Position numbers and translations under genes: made by a program
Notes under the pieces: model-generated
Seen by the model: the letters and a program-made list of their open reading frames with translations, nothing else
Databases searched by the model: none
Told to the model about the DNA's origin: nothing
NCBI GenBank assembly: GCA_910577915.1
Contig: CAJTOM010000055.1
Span: 1 to 17,728 of the forward strand
Source: an uncultured Oscillospiraceae bacterium
Lineage (GTDB): Bacteria > Bacillota > Clostridia > Oscillospirales > Oscillospiraceae
Direction: 5' to 3'
DNA: 17,728 nucleotides
Shown: positions 1-6,662 of the stretch, in pieces
How the letters are laid out: each line of letters starts with the position of its first letter
How positions within the stretch are numbered: the first letter of the stretch is position 1

Positions 1-5
1 GCGGA

Positions 6-46
6 ACGGACAGGCGAGAAGCGGCGGCCTGTCCGTTTTCTTTTTT
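6..46 (+). terminator. Rho-independent terminator of an upstream gene
   Basis: A perfect 10-bp stem (ACGGACAGGC at 6-15, GCCTGTCCGT at 27-36) has an 11-nt loop and is followed by a T-rich tract (36-46). It probably ends a plus-strand gene lying left of the window and insulates pta. Confidence 0.85.
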
Positions 47-84
47 GCCGCGCGGGGCTTTTTTCCCTATTTTGCATTTTGTTA

Positions 85-113
85 TTGAGGACAGAAGTTT
101 CTTGGTGTATAAT
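85..113 (+). promoter_or_regulatory. Sigma-A-type promoter of pta
   Basis: TTGAGG (85-90) and a perfect TATAAT (108-113) are separated by 17 nt. Transcription would start near 120, giving a leader of about 50 nt that begins with a small hairpin (GCAGGG 126-131, CCCTGC 136-141). The ribosome site GGAGG (159-163) lies 8 nt before the ATG of pta. Confidence 0.8.
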
Positions 114-171
114 GGAGGTATCTGTGCAGGGCCTGCCCTGCGGTTACAACTAAAATACGGAGGAATCTGCT

Positions 172-1185
172 ATGTTTACCGCTCTTTTGAACAACCTGAA
201 GGAAAACCGCCGCACGATTGTTTTTACCGAGGGCCCGGACGGCCGCATCCTGGAGGCCGCCGCCCGGCTCATAAAGGAGGACCTGATGAACGTCATCCTG
301 GTGGGCAATGCGGACGAGGTCAACGCCGCCGCCGCGAAGAACGGCTTCGACGTCAGCAGGGCCGAGATCCTCGATCCCGAGACCTACGCCGGCATGGACG
401 AGATGGTCGCCAAGATGGTGGAGCTCCGCAGGGGCAAGATGAGCGAGGACGACTGCCGCGCCGCTCTGAAGAAGGGCAACTACTTCGGCACCATGCTGGT
501 GAAGATGGGCAAGGCCGACGCCCTGCTGGGCGGCGCCACCTACTCCACCGCAGACACCGTCCGCCCCGCCCTCCAGCTCATCAAGACCAAGCCCGGCGCG
601 CACCTGGTCTCCTCCTGCTTCATCATGAAGCGGGACACCGGCGACGAGGCCCTGCGGATGCTGTGCATGGGCGACTGCGCCATCAACATCTCCTACGAGG
701 ACAGCCTGGACAAGGAGGGCAGCGTCTCCGTCTCCGCCGCCCAGAAGCTGGCGGAGGTGGCCGTGGAGTCCGCCCGCACCGCCCAGTTCTTCGGCATCGA
801 GCCCAAGGTGGCCATGCTGAGCTTCTCCACCAAGGGCTCCGGCAAGGGCGCCACCGTGCCCCTGTCCGCCGCCGCCACCAAGATCGCCCAGGAGCTGGCC
901 CCCGAGTTCGCCATTGACGGCGAGATGCAGTTCGACGCCGCCGTCTCCCCCACCGTGGGCCAGCTGAAGTTCCCCGGCAGCAAGGTGGCGGGCTACGCCA
1001 ACACCTTCGTCTTCCCCAACATCGAGGCGGGGAATATCGGCTACAAGATCGCCCAGCGCCTGGGCGGCTACGAGGCCTACGGCCCCATCCTCCAGGGTCT
1101 CAACGCCCCCATCAACGACCTCTCCCGGGGCTGCAACGCCGAGGAGGTTTACAAGATGGCCATCATCACGGCGGGCATGAAGTAA
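172..1185 (+). CDS. pta: Phosphate acetyltransferase (phosphotransacetylase)
   Basis: The 337-aa protein interconverts acetyl-CoA plus phosphate and acetyl phosphate plus CoA, a cytosolic step of fermentative acetate and ATP formation. The whole length matches the compact PTA_PTB class (about 330 aa) without the N-terminal DRTGG/P-loop extension of enteric Pta. Family landmarks include FTEGPDGRILEAA near the N terminus, GGATYSTADTVRPAL in the middle, and the active-site Ser-Arg pair (S318-R319, in NDLSRGC). A few extra residues follow the GDCAIN motif (ISYEDSLDKEG) compared with typical family members; this is probably a loop variant. The start is fixed by GGAGG 8 nt upstream and by a strong promoter. 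It is monocistronic: a terminator follows directly, so ackA, the usual partner, is not adjacent on this side. Confidence 0.95.
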   Translation: MFTALLNNLKENRRTIVFTEGPDGRILEAAARLIKEDLMNVILVGNADEVNAAAAKNGFDVSRAEILDPETYAGMDEMVAKMVELRRGKMSEDDCRAALKKGNYFGTMLVKMGKADALLGGATYSTADTVRPALQLIKTKPGAHLVSSCFIMKRDTGDEALRMLCMGDCAINISYEDSLDKEGSVSVSAAQKLAEVAVESARTAQFFGIEPKVAMLSFSTKGSGKGATVPLSAAATKIAQELAPEFAIDGEMQFDAAVSPTVGQLKFPGSKVAGYANTFVFPNIEAGNIGYKIAQRLGGYEAYGPILQGLNAPINDLSRGCNAEEVYKMAIITAGMK

Positions 1186-1211
1186 GCCTCGTCCCCCTAC
1201 ATAGAGCAGGA

Positions 1212-1250
1212 AGTCCGGCGGCCCTTGGGGCCGCCGGACTTTTTCTTTTT
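1212..1250 (+). terminator. Rho-independent terminator of pta
   Basis: A perfect 13-bp GC-rich stem (AGTCCGGCGGCCC 1212-1224, mirrored at 1228-1240) with a 3-nt loop is followed by TTTTCTTTTT (1241-1250). It lies between pta and the convergent minus-strand gene ending at 1276. The poly-T tract is only on the plus-strand side. Confidence 0.93.
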
Positions 1251-1275
1251 CCGCCCCGCCGGAGGAGCCGCGCCG

Positions 1276-2565
1276 TCAGTATGTCTGCACGTCCAGCACA
1301 TCGTACAGGGCGTTGAGCACTGTCCACCCCTGGGGGTAGGGGCGCATCAGATTCCAGTATCCCGCCCCGTGGAGGCCGTAGTCACGGATAAGGCGCAGCT
1401 TAGCGGACATGCTGCGGGCGTCCTCGAACCAGACCACGTGGGCGGTCCCGTCCTGGGCGGTGTAGTTGAACCAGGGGGCCTGGGCGGCCCGGTCGAACTG
1501 AATCTCCGCGCCGTACTCCACCGCCAGCTCCACCGCCCGCTGGTTGGAGATGGACTGGGCCTTGCTCTCCCCCCGCCGGAAGGGCAGGGCCCAGTCGTAG
1601 CCGTAGTTGGGGATCCCCAGATAGATCTTCTGGGGCGGAATCTCGCCCACGGCGTAGTCCAGCACCTGCCGCACGTTGGGCAGGGGCGCCACCGCCATGG
1701 GCGGGCCGTAGGTGTAGCCCCACTCGTAGGTCATCACCAGCACATAATCCGCCGCCTGCCCCAGCCGGGCGTAGTCGTGCCCCTCGTAGAGCAGCCCCGG
1801 CTGGTCCCTCCTGGTCTTGGGGGCCAGGGCCACGATCACCGGCAGCCCCCGGGGAGCCAGGGCCGTGTGCAGGCGGTAGATGAAGGCGGCGTACTCCTCC
1901 CGCAGCATGCCGGGGATATACTCAAAATCCACGTCCAGCCCCTGGTACCCCTTGGCGGCCATGGTCTCCAGAATCTGGCTGATGAGGGCGGTCTGACTGT
2001 TTTCGCTGACCAGGATCATCTCCGCCCGCTGGCTGGAGAAGGCGCCGCTCTCCGTGAGGGTGGACAGGTGCATCAGCGGTGTGCTCCCCAGGCGGCGGGC
2101 CTCCCCCAGCAGCTCCCCGTCGTCCAGGGGCAGCAGGCCGCCGCTGGCGTCGATGCCGTAGGTGAAGGGGGTCAGCTGGCTCATGTAGGGCAGGGTGGCG
2201 CTCAGCAGGGCCCGCTGTATGAAGGGGTAGGCGTAGCCGTTGGTGTAGGTTCCACCCAGCTTCTCGTCGGCGTAGGCGATCACCAGCCGCTGCCCCGGCT
2301 GGACCGCCGGCTCTCCCCCCAGCCAGGGGTTGTCGCGGTAGAGGGCCCGCAGGGTGCGCCCGTACCGCCGGGCCACGGCGGACAGGGTCTCGCCGGGCTG
2401 GACGACGTGGAAGGTGCGCACGATCTGCACCACCAGGGCCTGCCCCACCGCCAGGGCCCCTCCGGGGCCCACCCCGTTGGCCTCCCGCAGCAGCAAGGGG
2501 TCCGTCCCGTACTGCCCCGCGATGGAGTAGAGGGTCTCGCCGGGTTGAACAACGTGTATCTCCAT
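1276..2565 (-). CDS. sleL: Spore peptidoglycan hydrolase, LysM-LysM-GH18 (SleL/YaaH type)
   Basis: The 429-aa protein has two N-terminal LysM repeats (about residues 2-46 and 50-96, each starting HVVQPGETL) followed by a glycoside hydrolase family 18 domain. The catalytic DxDxE motif is visible as LDVDFE with the acid at E215. Length and domain order match SleL/YaaH, the spore-coat/cortex N-acetylglucosaminidase of Bacillus (about 430 aa), which acts on cortical fragments during germination. No signal peptide is seen, as expected for a protein made in the mother cell and assembled on the spore. The start at 2565 is chosen because GGGAGG lies 9 nt upstream; an ATG at 2573 is out of frame and extra in-frame sequence further upstream belongs to the antisense reading of the next gene. 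It lies 83 nt downstream of the C-S lyase gene and may share its transcript. A perfect palindrome TTTTCCGGAAAA (about 2630-2641) lies in the gap. Confidence 0.9.
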   Translation of the reverse strand: MEIHVVQPGETLYSIAGQYGTDPLLLREANGVGPGGALAVGQALVVQIVRTFHVVQPGETLSAVARRYGRTLRALYRDNPWLGGEPAVQPGQRLVIAYADEKLGGTYTNGYAYPFIQRALLSATLPYMSQLTPFTYGIDASGGLLPLDDGELLGEARRLGSTPLMHLSTLTESGAFSSQRAEMILVSENSQTALISQILETMAAKGYQGLDVDFEYIPGMLREEYAAFIYRLHTALAPRGLPVIVALAPKTRRDQPGLLYEGHDYARLGQAADYVLVMTYEWGYTYGPPMAVAPLPNVRQVLDYAVGEIPPQKIYLGIPNYGYDWALPFRRGESKAQSISNQRAVELAVEYGAEIQFDRAAQAPWFNYTAQDGTAHVVWFEDARSMSAKLRLIRDYGLHGAGYWNLMRPYPQGWTVLNALYDVLDVQTY

Positions 2566-2648
2566 AGGTCCATACCTCCCGTTTCTGCATTGGTAATCCC
2601 TATGCGCCGCGGAAGACCGGCATACGCTTTTCCGGAAAATCCCTCGAT

Positions 2649-3860
2649 CTATTCGCAGAAGACATACCGCTCCAGCCGGTCCAGGGCCTCCTCCACCCTG
2701 GACCGGGGCAGGGCCAGGTTCACCCGGATGTGGCAGGGCCCGTGGAAGGCCCGCCCGTCCTGCCAGGCCACGCCCACATCCCACCCGGCCTTCAGCAGCT
2801 GGCCGATGGTCCTCCCGTGGTCCCGGCACCACCGGGAGCAGTCCAAAAAGAGCATATAGGTCCCCTCCGGCATGGCGGCGCTGACCCCCGGGACGTGCCG
2901 GTCGAAGTAGTCCCAGGCGCGGGCCGCGTTCTCCGTCAGCGTCCGGCACAGCTGGTCCACCCACTCCGCCCCCTCCGGGCTGTAGGCCGCCGTCAGCGCG
3001 TGCATGGACAGCACGTTCATGCTGTTGTAGTGGGACAGGGCGCTCTCCCGCTCCACCCGCTCCCGGAGCCACCGGCTGTATATGACGTGGTAGCTGCCCA
3101 CCAGCCCCGCCAGGTTGAAGGTCTTGGAGGGGGCGTAGAAGGCCGCCGTGCGCTCCCTGGCGTCGGCGGACAGGGAGGGGAGGGGGATGTGCCTGTGCCC
3201 GCCCAGGAGGATGTCCGACCAGATCTCGTCGGAGATCGCGAACACGTCGTACTTCCGGAACAGGGCCATGGCCTCCTCCAGCTCCCAGCGCTCCCACACC
3301 CGGCCGCAGGGGTTGTGGGGGGAGCAGAAGACGGCGGCGTGGATCCGGTGCTCCTCCAGCTTCCGCTCCATGTCGGCGAAGTCCATCCGCCACACCCCCT
3401 CCCCGTCCCGGACCAGGGGGCTGTGAACGATGCGGTAGCCGCTGTTTTCCAGGCTGCCGGTGAAGCCCACGTAGGTGGGGGAGTGGAGCAGCACCCGGTC
3501 CCCCCTGGAGCACACGGCGTTCAGGGCGCTGATCACCCCGCCCAGCACGCCGTTCTCATAGCCGATGTGGGCCCGCTCCAGCCCCACGGCGCCGTTGCGG
3601 CTCTCCTGCCAGCGGATGATGGCGTCGTAGTAGCTCTCCGGCGGCTGAAAGTAGCCGAAGAGGGGGTGGGCCGCCCGCTCCGCGATGGCTGCCGGCACCG
3701 CCGGGACGGTGGCGAAGCTCATATCCGCCACCCACATGGGGATCACGTCAAAGCCCTCCCTGGGCGGGTCGGGGGCGAAGCCGGGGCTGGAGCCCAGGCC
3801 GTCCAGGGCCAGGGCGTCCCGGCCCCGGCGGTCGATGATGGAGGTAAAATCATATTGCAT
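2649..3860 (-). CDS. patB: PLP-dependent C-S lyase / aminotransferase, MalY-PatB family
   Basis: The 403-aa fold-type I PLP enzyme begins MQYDFTSIIDRRG, typical of the MalY/PatB group. Conserved pieces are VIPMWVADMSF near the N terminus, SPTYVGF, CSPHNPCGRVW, FAISDEIWSD (binding the pyridine nitrogen of PLP) and the Schiff-base lysine K246 in APSKTFNLAGL. Enzymes of this group cleave cystathionine or cysteine S-conjugates to pyruvate, ammonia and a thiol; some act as aminotransferases, so the substrate cannot be read from sequence. The start at 3860 is preferred over an in-frame ATG at 3896 because the upstream ATG lies in the promoter -10 region, while AGAGGG lies 8 nt before 3860. Before the transposon inserted, this gene was divergent from the rrf2-nifS-nifU locus, consistent with a sulfur-metabolism neighbourhood. 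Confidence 0.88.
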   Translation of the reverse strand: MQYDFTSIIDRRGRDALALDGLGSSPGFAPDPPREGFDVIPMWVADMSFATVPAVPAAIAERAAHPLFGYFQPPESYYDAIIRWQESRNGAVGLERAHIGYENGVLGGVISALNAVCSRGDRVLLHSPTYVGFTGSLENSGYRIVHSPLVRDGEGVWRMDFADMERKLEEHRIHAAVFCSPHNPCGRVWERWELEEAMALFRKYDVFAISDEIWSDILLGGHRHIPLPSLSADARERTAAFYAPSKTFNLAGLVGSYHVIYSRWLRERVERESALSHYNSMNVLSMHALTAAYSPEGAEWVDQLCRTLTENAARAWDYFDRHVPGVSAAMPEGTYMLFLDCSRWCRDHGRTIGQLLKAGWDVGVAWQDGRAFHGPCHIRVNLALPRSRVEEALDRLERYVFCE

Positions 3861-3894
3861 GGCGCGTGCCCTCTCTTTCGTTGGTGGTACCCCC

Positions 3895-3922
3895 ATTATA
3901 CCAGCTTTCCGCCGGGGCGCAA
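3895..3922 (-). promoter_or_regulatory. Promoter of the C-S lyase gene
   Basis: On the minus strand TTGCGC (3922-3917) and a perfect TATAAT (3900-3895) are 16 nt apart, giving a start near 3888 and a leader of under 30 nt. It lies 36 bp inside the left target duplication, so the transposon did not disrupt it. Confidence 0.75.
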
Positions 3923-3957
3923 GCCGGGTTTCGGCATAGGGCGGCGGAAACAGGGCA

Positions 3958-3968
3958 CCCTATGGCGG
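3958..3968. repeat. Left copy of 11-bp target-site duplication
   Basis: CCCTATGGCGG occurs here and again at 10506-10516, immediately outside both terminal inverted repeats. An 11-bp duplication fits the 9-13 bp typical of IS4-family elements. Because the bases next to the repeats form GCC/GGC, a 9-bp or 7-bp reading with slightly longer inverted repeats is also formally possible. Confidence 0.93.
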
Positions 3969-3987
3969 CAATGTCATTAAGTTAAGC
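3969..3987 (+). repeat. Left terminal inverted repeat (19 bp)
   Basis: CAATGTCATTAAGTTAAGC, perfectly complementary to 10487-10505. The inner part (ATTAAGTTAAG) recurs in degenerate form inside the element and is probably the transposase-binding core. Confidence 0.93.
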
Positions 3988-4015
3988 GCGGAGATAGTTG
4001 TTTCCGCGCTTAACT
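3980..4015 (+). other. Left-end hairpin overlapping the terminal repeat
   Basis: A perfect 13-bp inverted repeat (AGTTAAGCGCGGA 3980-3992, complement at 4003-4015) with a 10-nt loop overlaps the inner half of the terminal repeat, followed by GTTTTC. It presents a second, inverted copy of the AGTTAAGC core. It could block outside transcription entering the element or bind transposase twice; both are inference. Confidence 0.75.
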
Positions 4016-4038
4016 GTTTTCAAAGGCAAACAAATGAA

Positions 4039-4048
4039 TTAAGTTAGG
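4039..4048. repeat. Internal inverted-repeat motif, left copy
   Basis: TTAAGTTAGG here is exactly complementary to CCTAACTTAA at 6191-6200, just past the transposase gene. It shares TTAAGTTA with the outer terminal repeats. It may be a secondary transposase-binding site or a relic of a shorter IS end. Confidence 0.5.
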
Positions 4049-4090
4049 AATTTGTTCAAAATTAATTTACAAACGCAGCGATTTACTCAC

Positions 4091-4119
4091 TTGACTCTTT
4101 TGCAAAAGTGAGATAATAT
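4091..4119 (+). promoter_or_regulatory. Strong promoter of the transposase operon, with a palindrome in its spacer
   Basis: TTGACT (4091-4096) and TATAAT-like TAATAT (4114-4119) are exactly 17 nt apart. The spacer contains a perfect 12-bp palindrome CTTTTGCAAAAG (4097-4108), well placed for a repressor. Transcription would begin near 4126, about 300 nt before the first start codon. Confidence 0.78.
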
Positions 4120-4424
4120 ATATTTGGCAGTTGGCTTTAGATGCCCGGGGCTGCTCTAACAAACCACATAATACACACATTTCACATTTATTGAACAGTT
4201 TTAGATTTTTTTAGTAACGTAATACATTAAAAGCGTTTGGTTGCCGTCAAAATGAAGTGTGACTAGCACCGCGCACGATAACAGAATTTCCTGCCGAAAG
4301 GGGGGTTCTGTTGTTGTGCGCGGATTTATTTTGCTTTTTTCGGTGGCAATCGTCGCACATTTTAAGGGCGAATGAGCGTAAATCGGTTGCTAAACTAAGG
4401 AGCCTTTCTATAAAGGAGTTGAAA
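4120..4424 (+). other. Long structured 5' leader of the transposase operon
   Basis: This 300-nt stretch has no convincing gene. Two dyads are visible: TTAGA (4136-4140) with TCTAA (4155-4159) around a GC-rich centre, and a large hairpin with 18-nt arms (4269-4286 and 4306-4323; two mismatches) enclosing a 19-nt loop ending in six G. No similarity to a named RNA family is recognised. An in-frame TTG at 4311 preceded by the G run could start a longer version of the next protein, but it lies inside the hairpin. Confidence 0.5.
4403..4418 (+). promoter_or_regulatory. Ribosome site of the 121-aa gene, in a small hairpin
   Basis: AAAGGAG (4412-4418) lies 6 nt before the ATG at 4425 and decides that start. 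CCTTT at 4403-4407 pairs with AAAGG at 4412-4416 over a 4-nt loop, so the site could be partly hidden in the transcript. The stem is short; the regulatory role is inference. Confidence 0.5.
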
Positions 4425-4790
4425 ATGCATAGAATTTATATTCAGTTCGCTATCTCTTTGAATGGGAAGAGAATCTCTGGTCGCCAGTTCTCTTCTGAAT
4501 TCCCCACAAGTTTTGAACAGGTGCATTGTCTCGCTGAAATACTATTCTATTACCTGCTAGTGCTATTACTTGATGCAATTAAGCCAAAGAAGAATTGTAT
4601 TCAAATTGGCAATCTATCTATTCAGGCTACTTGTGGTAAATTGACTATTAAAATTATAGATATACATGGTGTTCTTCCAGTTAACAAGCAGGAAATCTCA
4701 GATTTGCTTGAAAAAAATAAAGCCTTACAGAACCTAGCGCATATTGTTCTTAATTATTCGTTATCAAAAAACGGCGAGGGACAGCCATGA
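4425..4790 (+). CDS. Unrecognised 121-aa protein coupled to the IS4 transposase
   Basis: I do not recognise this protein. It starts MHRIYIQFAISLNGK, has a hydrophobic stretch around residues 40-56 (ILFYYLLVLLLDAI) that looks more like a buried helix than a clear membrane span, and a mixed charged C-terminal half. No helix-turn-helix, zinc motif or signal peptide is evident. Its stop overlaps the transposase start (ATGA, 4787-4790), so the two are probably translationally coupled and made together, suggesting an accessory or regulatory role in transposition (inference). The start follows AAAGGAG at good spacing; an alternative TTG at 4311 would add 38 residues. Codon use is much more AT-rich than the host genes. 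Confidence 0.72.
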   Translation: MHRIYIQFAISLNGKRISGRQFSSEFPTSFEQVHCLAEILFYYLLVLLLDAIKPKKNCIQIGNLSIQATCGKLTIKIIDIHGVLPVNKQEISDLLEKNKALQNLAHIVLNYSLSKNGEGQP

Positions 4791-6082
4791 GCGCTACAAC
4801 AATTACTTACGTTAAACAGGCGCTTGATGGTTCAATTAAAGCGGCGGCGGAGAAAGCAGGGGTGGGCCAGCTGTCACGCAATCGCAAGTTGTCCGTTGCT
4901 GATACCATCCGTCTTTTGATTGGCGCGGAGGGAGGTTCTTTAGATAAGATTCTCCATACTGCCGGTATTGAAGTTACCGCTTCCGCTGTTTCACAGCGCC
5001 GCGCACAAATTGACCCGGAGACATTACGGGATGTGTTCTACCGTTTCAACAACGGTTGTGAGGACACTGAGACATTTCGCGGATACCGACTTTTCGCGGC
5101 AGATGGTACAGCGGTCAGTCTTCCTAGAAATCCTGCGGCTCCATCATTTGTTTGCAATGATGGTATCCCCAACGGGGTCAATCAGTTGCATTTAACACCT
5201 ATGTATAATCTTCTTTCCCGCACATTCACCGATGCGGTGATACAACCGGAACCACAGAAGGATGAAATCGGGGCATTGGTTACAATGTTGAAACGAAACA
5301 CCTTTGACCAAAAAACTCTCATAATTGCCGACCGCGGTTTTGAGAGTTATAATCTCATTGCCCATCTGCTGGAAAAAGACAACACGGACTTCCTCATCCG
5401 CGTGAAGCAGAACCGTTCTGCTATGCGCGAGGTGGCAAAGCTGCCCATGCTGGAATTGGACTGTGATATTTCCTTTTCCATCTGCACCACGCAAAAGAAT
5501 ACGGACAAGCAAAATAAGAACTATGTGTTCCTGCAAGTGCCGAAAAAATCAAAACCTGGGTCAACTACCCGGCGCGGGCGCTGGGATTTTGGCAACTACT
5601 ACCCCATGCGGTTTCGGATTTGCCGCTTCCAGTTGGACAACGGCGAGTTTGAAACTGTCGCTACATCATTGCCGCACTCCTTTACGCCGGAGGACATCAA
5701 AGCCCTCTATCACTTGCGCTGGGGGCTGGAGACCGGCTTCCGCGACCTCAAATATACGCTGGGGTTGGTGAACCTCCATGGAAAGTCTGATGCTTTCGCG
5801 GAACAGGAAATCTACGCCAGCCTGACCGCCTTCAACTTCGCAAGCCGGGTCTGTCGGGAGGTTGTTGTCCGGCAACCAACCGAGGGCATTTACGCCTACA
5901 AGGTCAATTTCAAAATGGCTGTGACGCTGTGCCGGGAGTTCATCCGAACGCCCAACGCGGACGGCGAAAAACTGCTGAGCGACATTGCGAGGTACACCGT
6001 TCCAATCAGGCCGGGGCGGCAAGACCAGCGCGACCTGCGCGTGAAGGGCTTCCCCGGTTTTGTGTACCGGGTAGCGGCTTGA
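4787..6082 (+). CDS. IS4-family DDE transposase
   Basis: The 431-aa transposase catalyses cut-and-paste movement of the surrounding element. The three catalytic acids are visible: D106 in AADGTAVSLP, D182 in IIADRGFESYN, and E315 in the IS4 signature Y308-x2-R311-x3-E315-x6-K322 (YHLRWGLETGFRDLK). The N-terminal 100 residues include a likely DNA-binding region (SVADTIRLLIGAEGGSLDKIL, ASAVSQRRAQI). Length fits IS4 relatives and no frameshift or truncation is seen, so it is probably active. Its ATG overlaps the stop of the upstream 121-aa gene by 4 nt; there is no strong independent ribosome site beyond GAGGGA about 8 nt upstream. Confidence 0.93.
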   Translation: MSATTITYVKQALDGSIKAAAEKAGVGQLSRNRKLSVADTIRLLIGAEGGSLDKILHTAGIEVTASAVSQRRAQIDPETLRDVFYRFNNGCEDTETFRGYRLFAADGTAVSLPRNPAAPSFVCNDGIPNGVNQLHLTPMYNLLSRTFTDAVIQPEPQKDEIGALVTMLKRNTFDQKTLIIADRGFESYNLIAHLLEKDNTDFLIRVKQNRSAMREVAKLPMLELDCDISFSICTTQKNTDKQNKNYVFLQVPKKSKPGSTTRRGRWDFGNYYPMRFRICRFQLDNGEFETVATSLPHSFTPEDIKALYHLRWGLETGFRDLKYTLGLVNLHGKSDAFAEQEIYASLTAFNFASRVCREVVVRQPTEGIYAYKVNFKMAVTLCREFIRTPNADGEKLLSDIARYTVPIRPGRQDQRDLRVKGFPGFVYRVAA

Positions 6083-6090
6083 AAAAATGA

Positions 6091-6116
6091 GGGGGTGGGT
6101 CTGCAAGCCCGCCCCC
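6091..6116 (+). terminator. GC-rich hairpin after the transposase gene
   Basis: GGGGGTGGG (6091-6099) pairs with CCCGCCCCC (6108-6116) with one G-T wobble and an 8-nt loop, 9 nt after the transposase stop. No T tract follows directly, so it may be a weak terminator or an mRNA-stabilising stem. Confidence 0.5.
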
Positions 6117-6190
6117 GTTGCCACAATATATTTTTGAAAAAGCCCAATTTTGCGGCCTAAAACGGCCCTTTCCCGAAAAAGAAACGCCCA

Positions 6191-6200
6191 CCTAACTTAA
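6191..6200. repeat. Internal inverted-repeat motif, right copy
   Basis: CCTAACTTAA is exactly complementary to 4039-4048 and shares TAACTTAA with the true right end. No direct repeat flanks the 4039/6200 pair, so it is not a separate recent insertion. Confidence 0.5.
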
Positions 6201-6540
6201 CAGGGCTGAAAATCAGGGCAAACAGCTAACGCTGTCCGCATAGTTTCAAGAAGTCTTTGGAATGCCGCAAAAAGCACGCCAATTTTCCGCTTTTAGCAAC
6301 AGTATAGCCTATCCTCAAATCTCAACTTGTCTGCCTGATGAATCAAAAATCAGGACGGATATTTTTCCAAGCTGGGTACTTTTTCCAAATTACGCTGAGA
6401 AATCAGCCGTTAAGCTAAGGGAAAAATCGAAATCTTAACAAGTCTATGCACTGTACAGAAAATCAGATAATTCCCTAAAAATCCCCAGTAAGTCAAGCAG
6501 AAAAAGAAATATTTAACTTGTATGCTCTATGTATCAAAAA

Positions 6541-6566
6541 TAACCCCTATTTTTAACCCCTATTTT
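6541..6566. repeat. Perfect 13-bp tandem duplication upstream of the restriction-modification gene
   Basis: TAACCCCTATTTT occurs twice head to tail (6541-6553, 6554-6566), about 100 bp before the start codon. It could be an operator pair or simply slippage. Confidence 0.7.
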
Positions 6567-6604
6567 AAAAAAAGGACAGCAGTTGGTGAATTTTCAGTTT
6601 GTTA

Positions 6605-6633
6605 TGGAAAAATGCGGCTTTGTGTGGTATCCT
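6605..6633 (+). promoter_or_regulatory. Candidate promoter of the restriction-modification operon
   Basis: TGGAAA (6605-6610) and TATCCT (6628-6633) are 17 nt apart, each only a partial match. The start would be near 6640, close to the ribosome site GGGAGG (6649-6654). Weak evidence. Confidence 0.3.
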
Positions 6634-6662
6634 GTAGAAAAAGCAATCGGGAGGATACTGCC

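Larger units (their letters stand above)
6117..6662. other. AT-rich spacer between transposase and restriction-modification genes
   Basis: No gene is supported in this 546-bp stretch. It holds the internal end-like motif CCTAACTTAA (6191-6200), a small hairpin ACAGC-TAAC-GCTGT (6222-6235), several scattered AAATCAG copies, a 13-bp tandem duplication (6541-6566) and a weak promoter candidate before the restriction-modification gene. An in-frame extension of that gene back to 6522 is not favoured because a good ribosome site precedes 6663. Confidence 0.6.

Noticed and set aside
1225..2859. Long plus-strand open frame (544 codons) opposite the LysM-GH18 gene
   Set aside because: It has no recognisable domain and shadows a well-identified gene; long antisense frames are expected in GC-rich DNA.
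2566..3513. N-terminal extension of the LysM-GH18 frame through the C-S lyase gene
   Set aside because: The extension is an out-of-frame reading of patB; a good ribosome site supports the start at 2565.
4311..4424. TTG start giving a 159-aa version of the unknown transposon protein
   Set aside because: The TTG lies inside a strong hairpin, and the ATG at 4425 has AAAGGAG at good spacing. Not fully excluded.
4039..6200. A separate, nested insertion sequence with ends at 4039 and 6200
   Set aside because: The repeats are only 10 bp and no flanking direct repeat exists; kept as internal motifs instead.
6201..6470. Scattered AAATCAG copies suggesting a repeat array or CRISPR
   Set aside because: Copies are short, irregularly spaced and differently flanked; no consistent repeat-spacer pattern.
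6522..6662. 47-residue N-terminal extension of the restriction-modification protein
   Set aside because: It is lysine-rich, encoded by repeat-containing intergenic DNA, outside the family's N terminus, and GGGAGG precedes the ATG at 6663.
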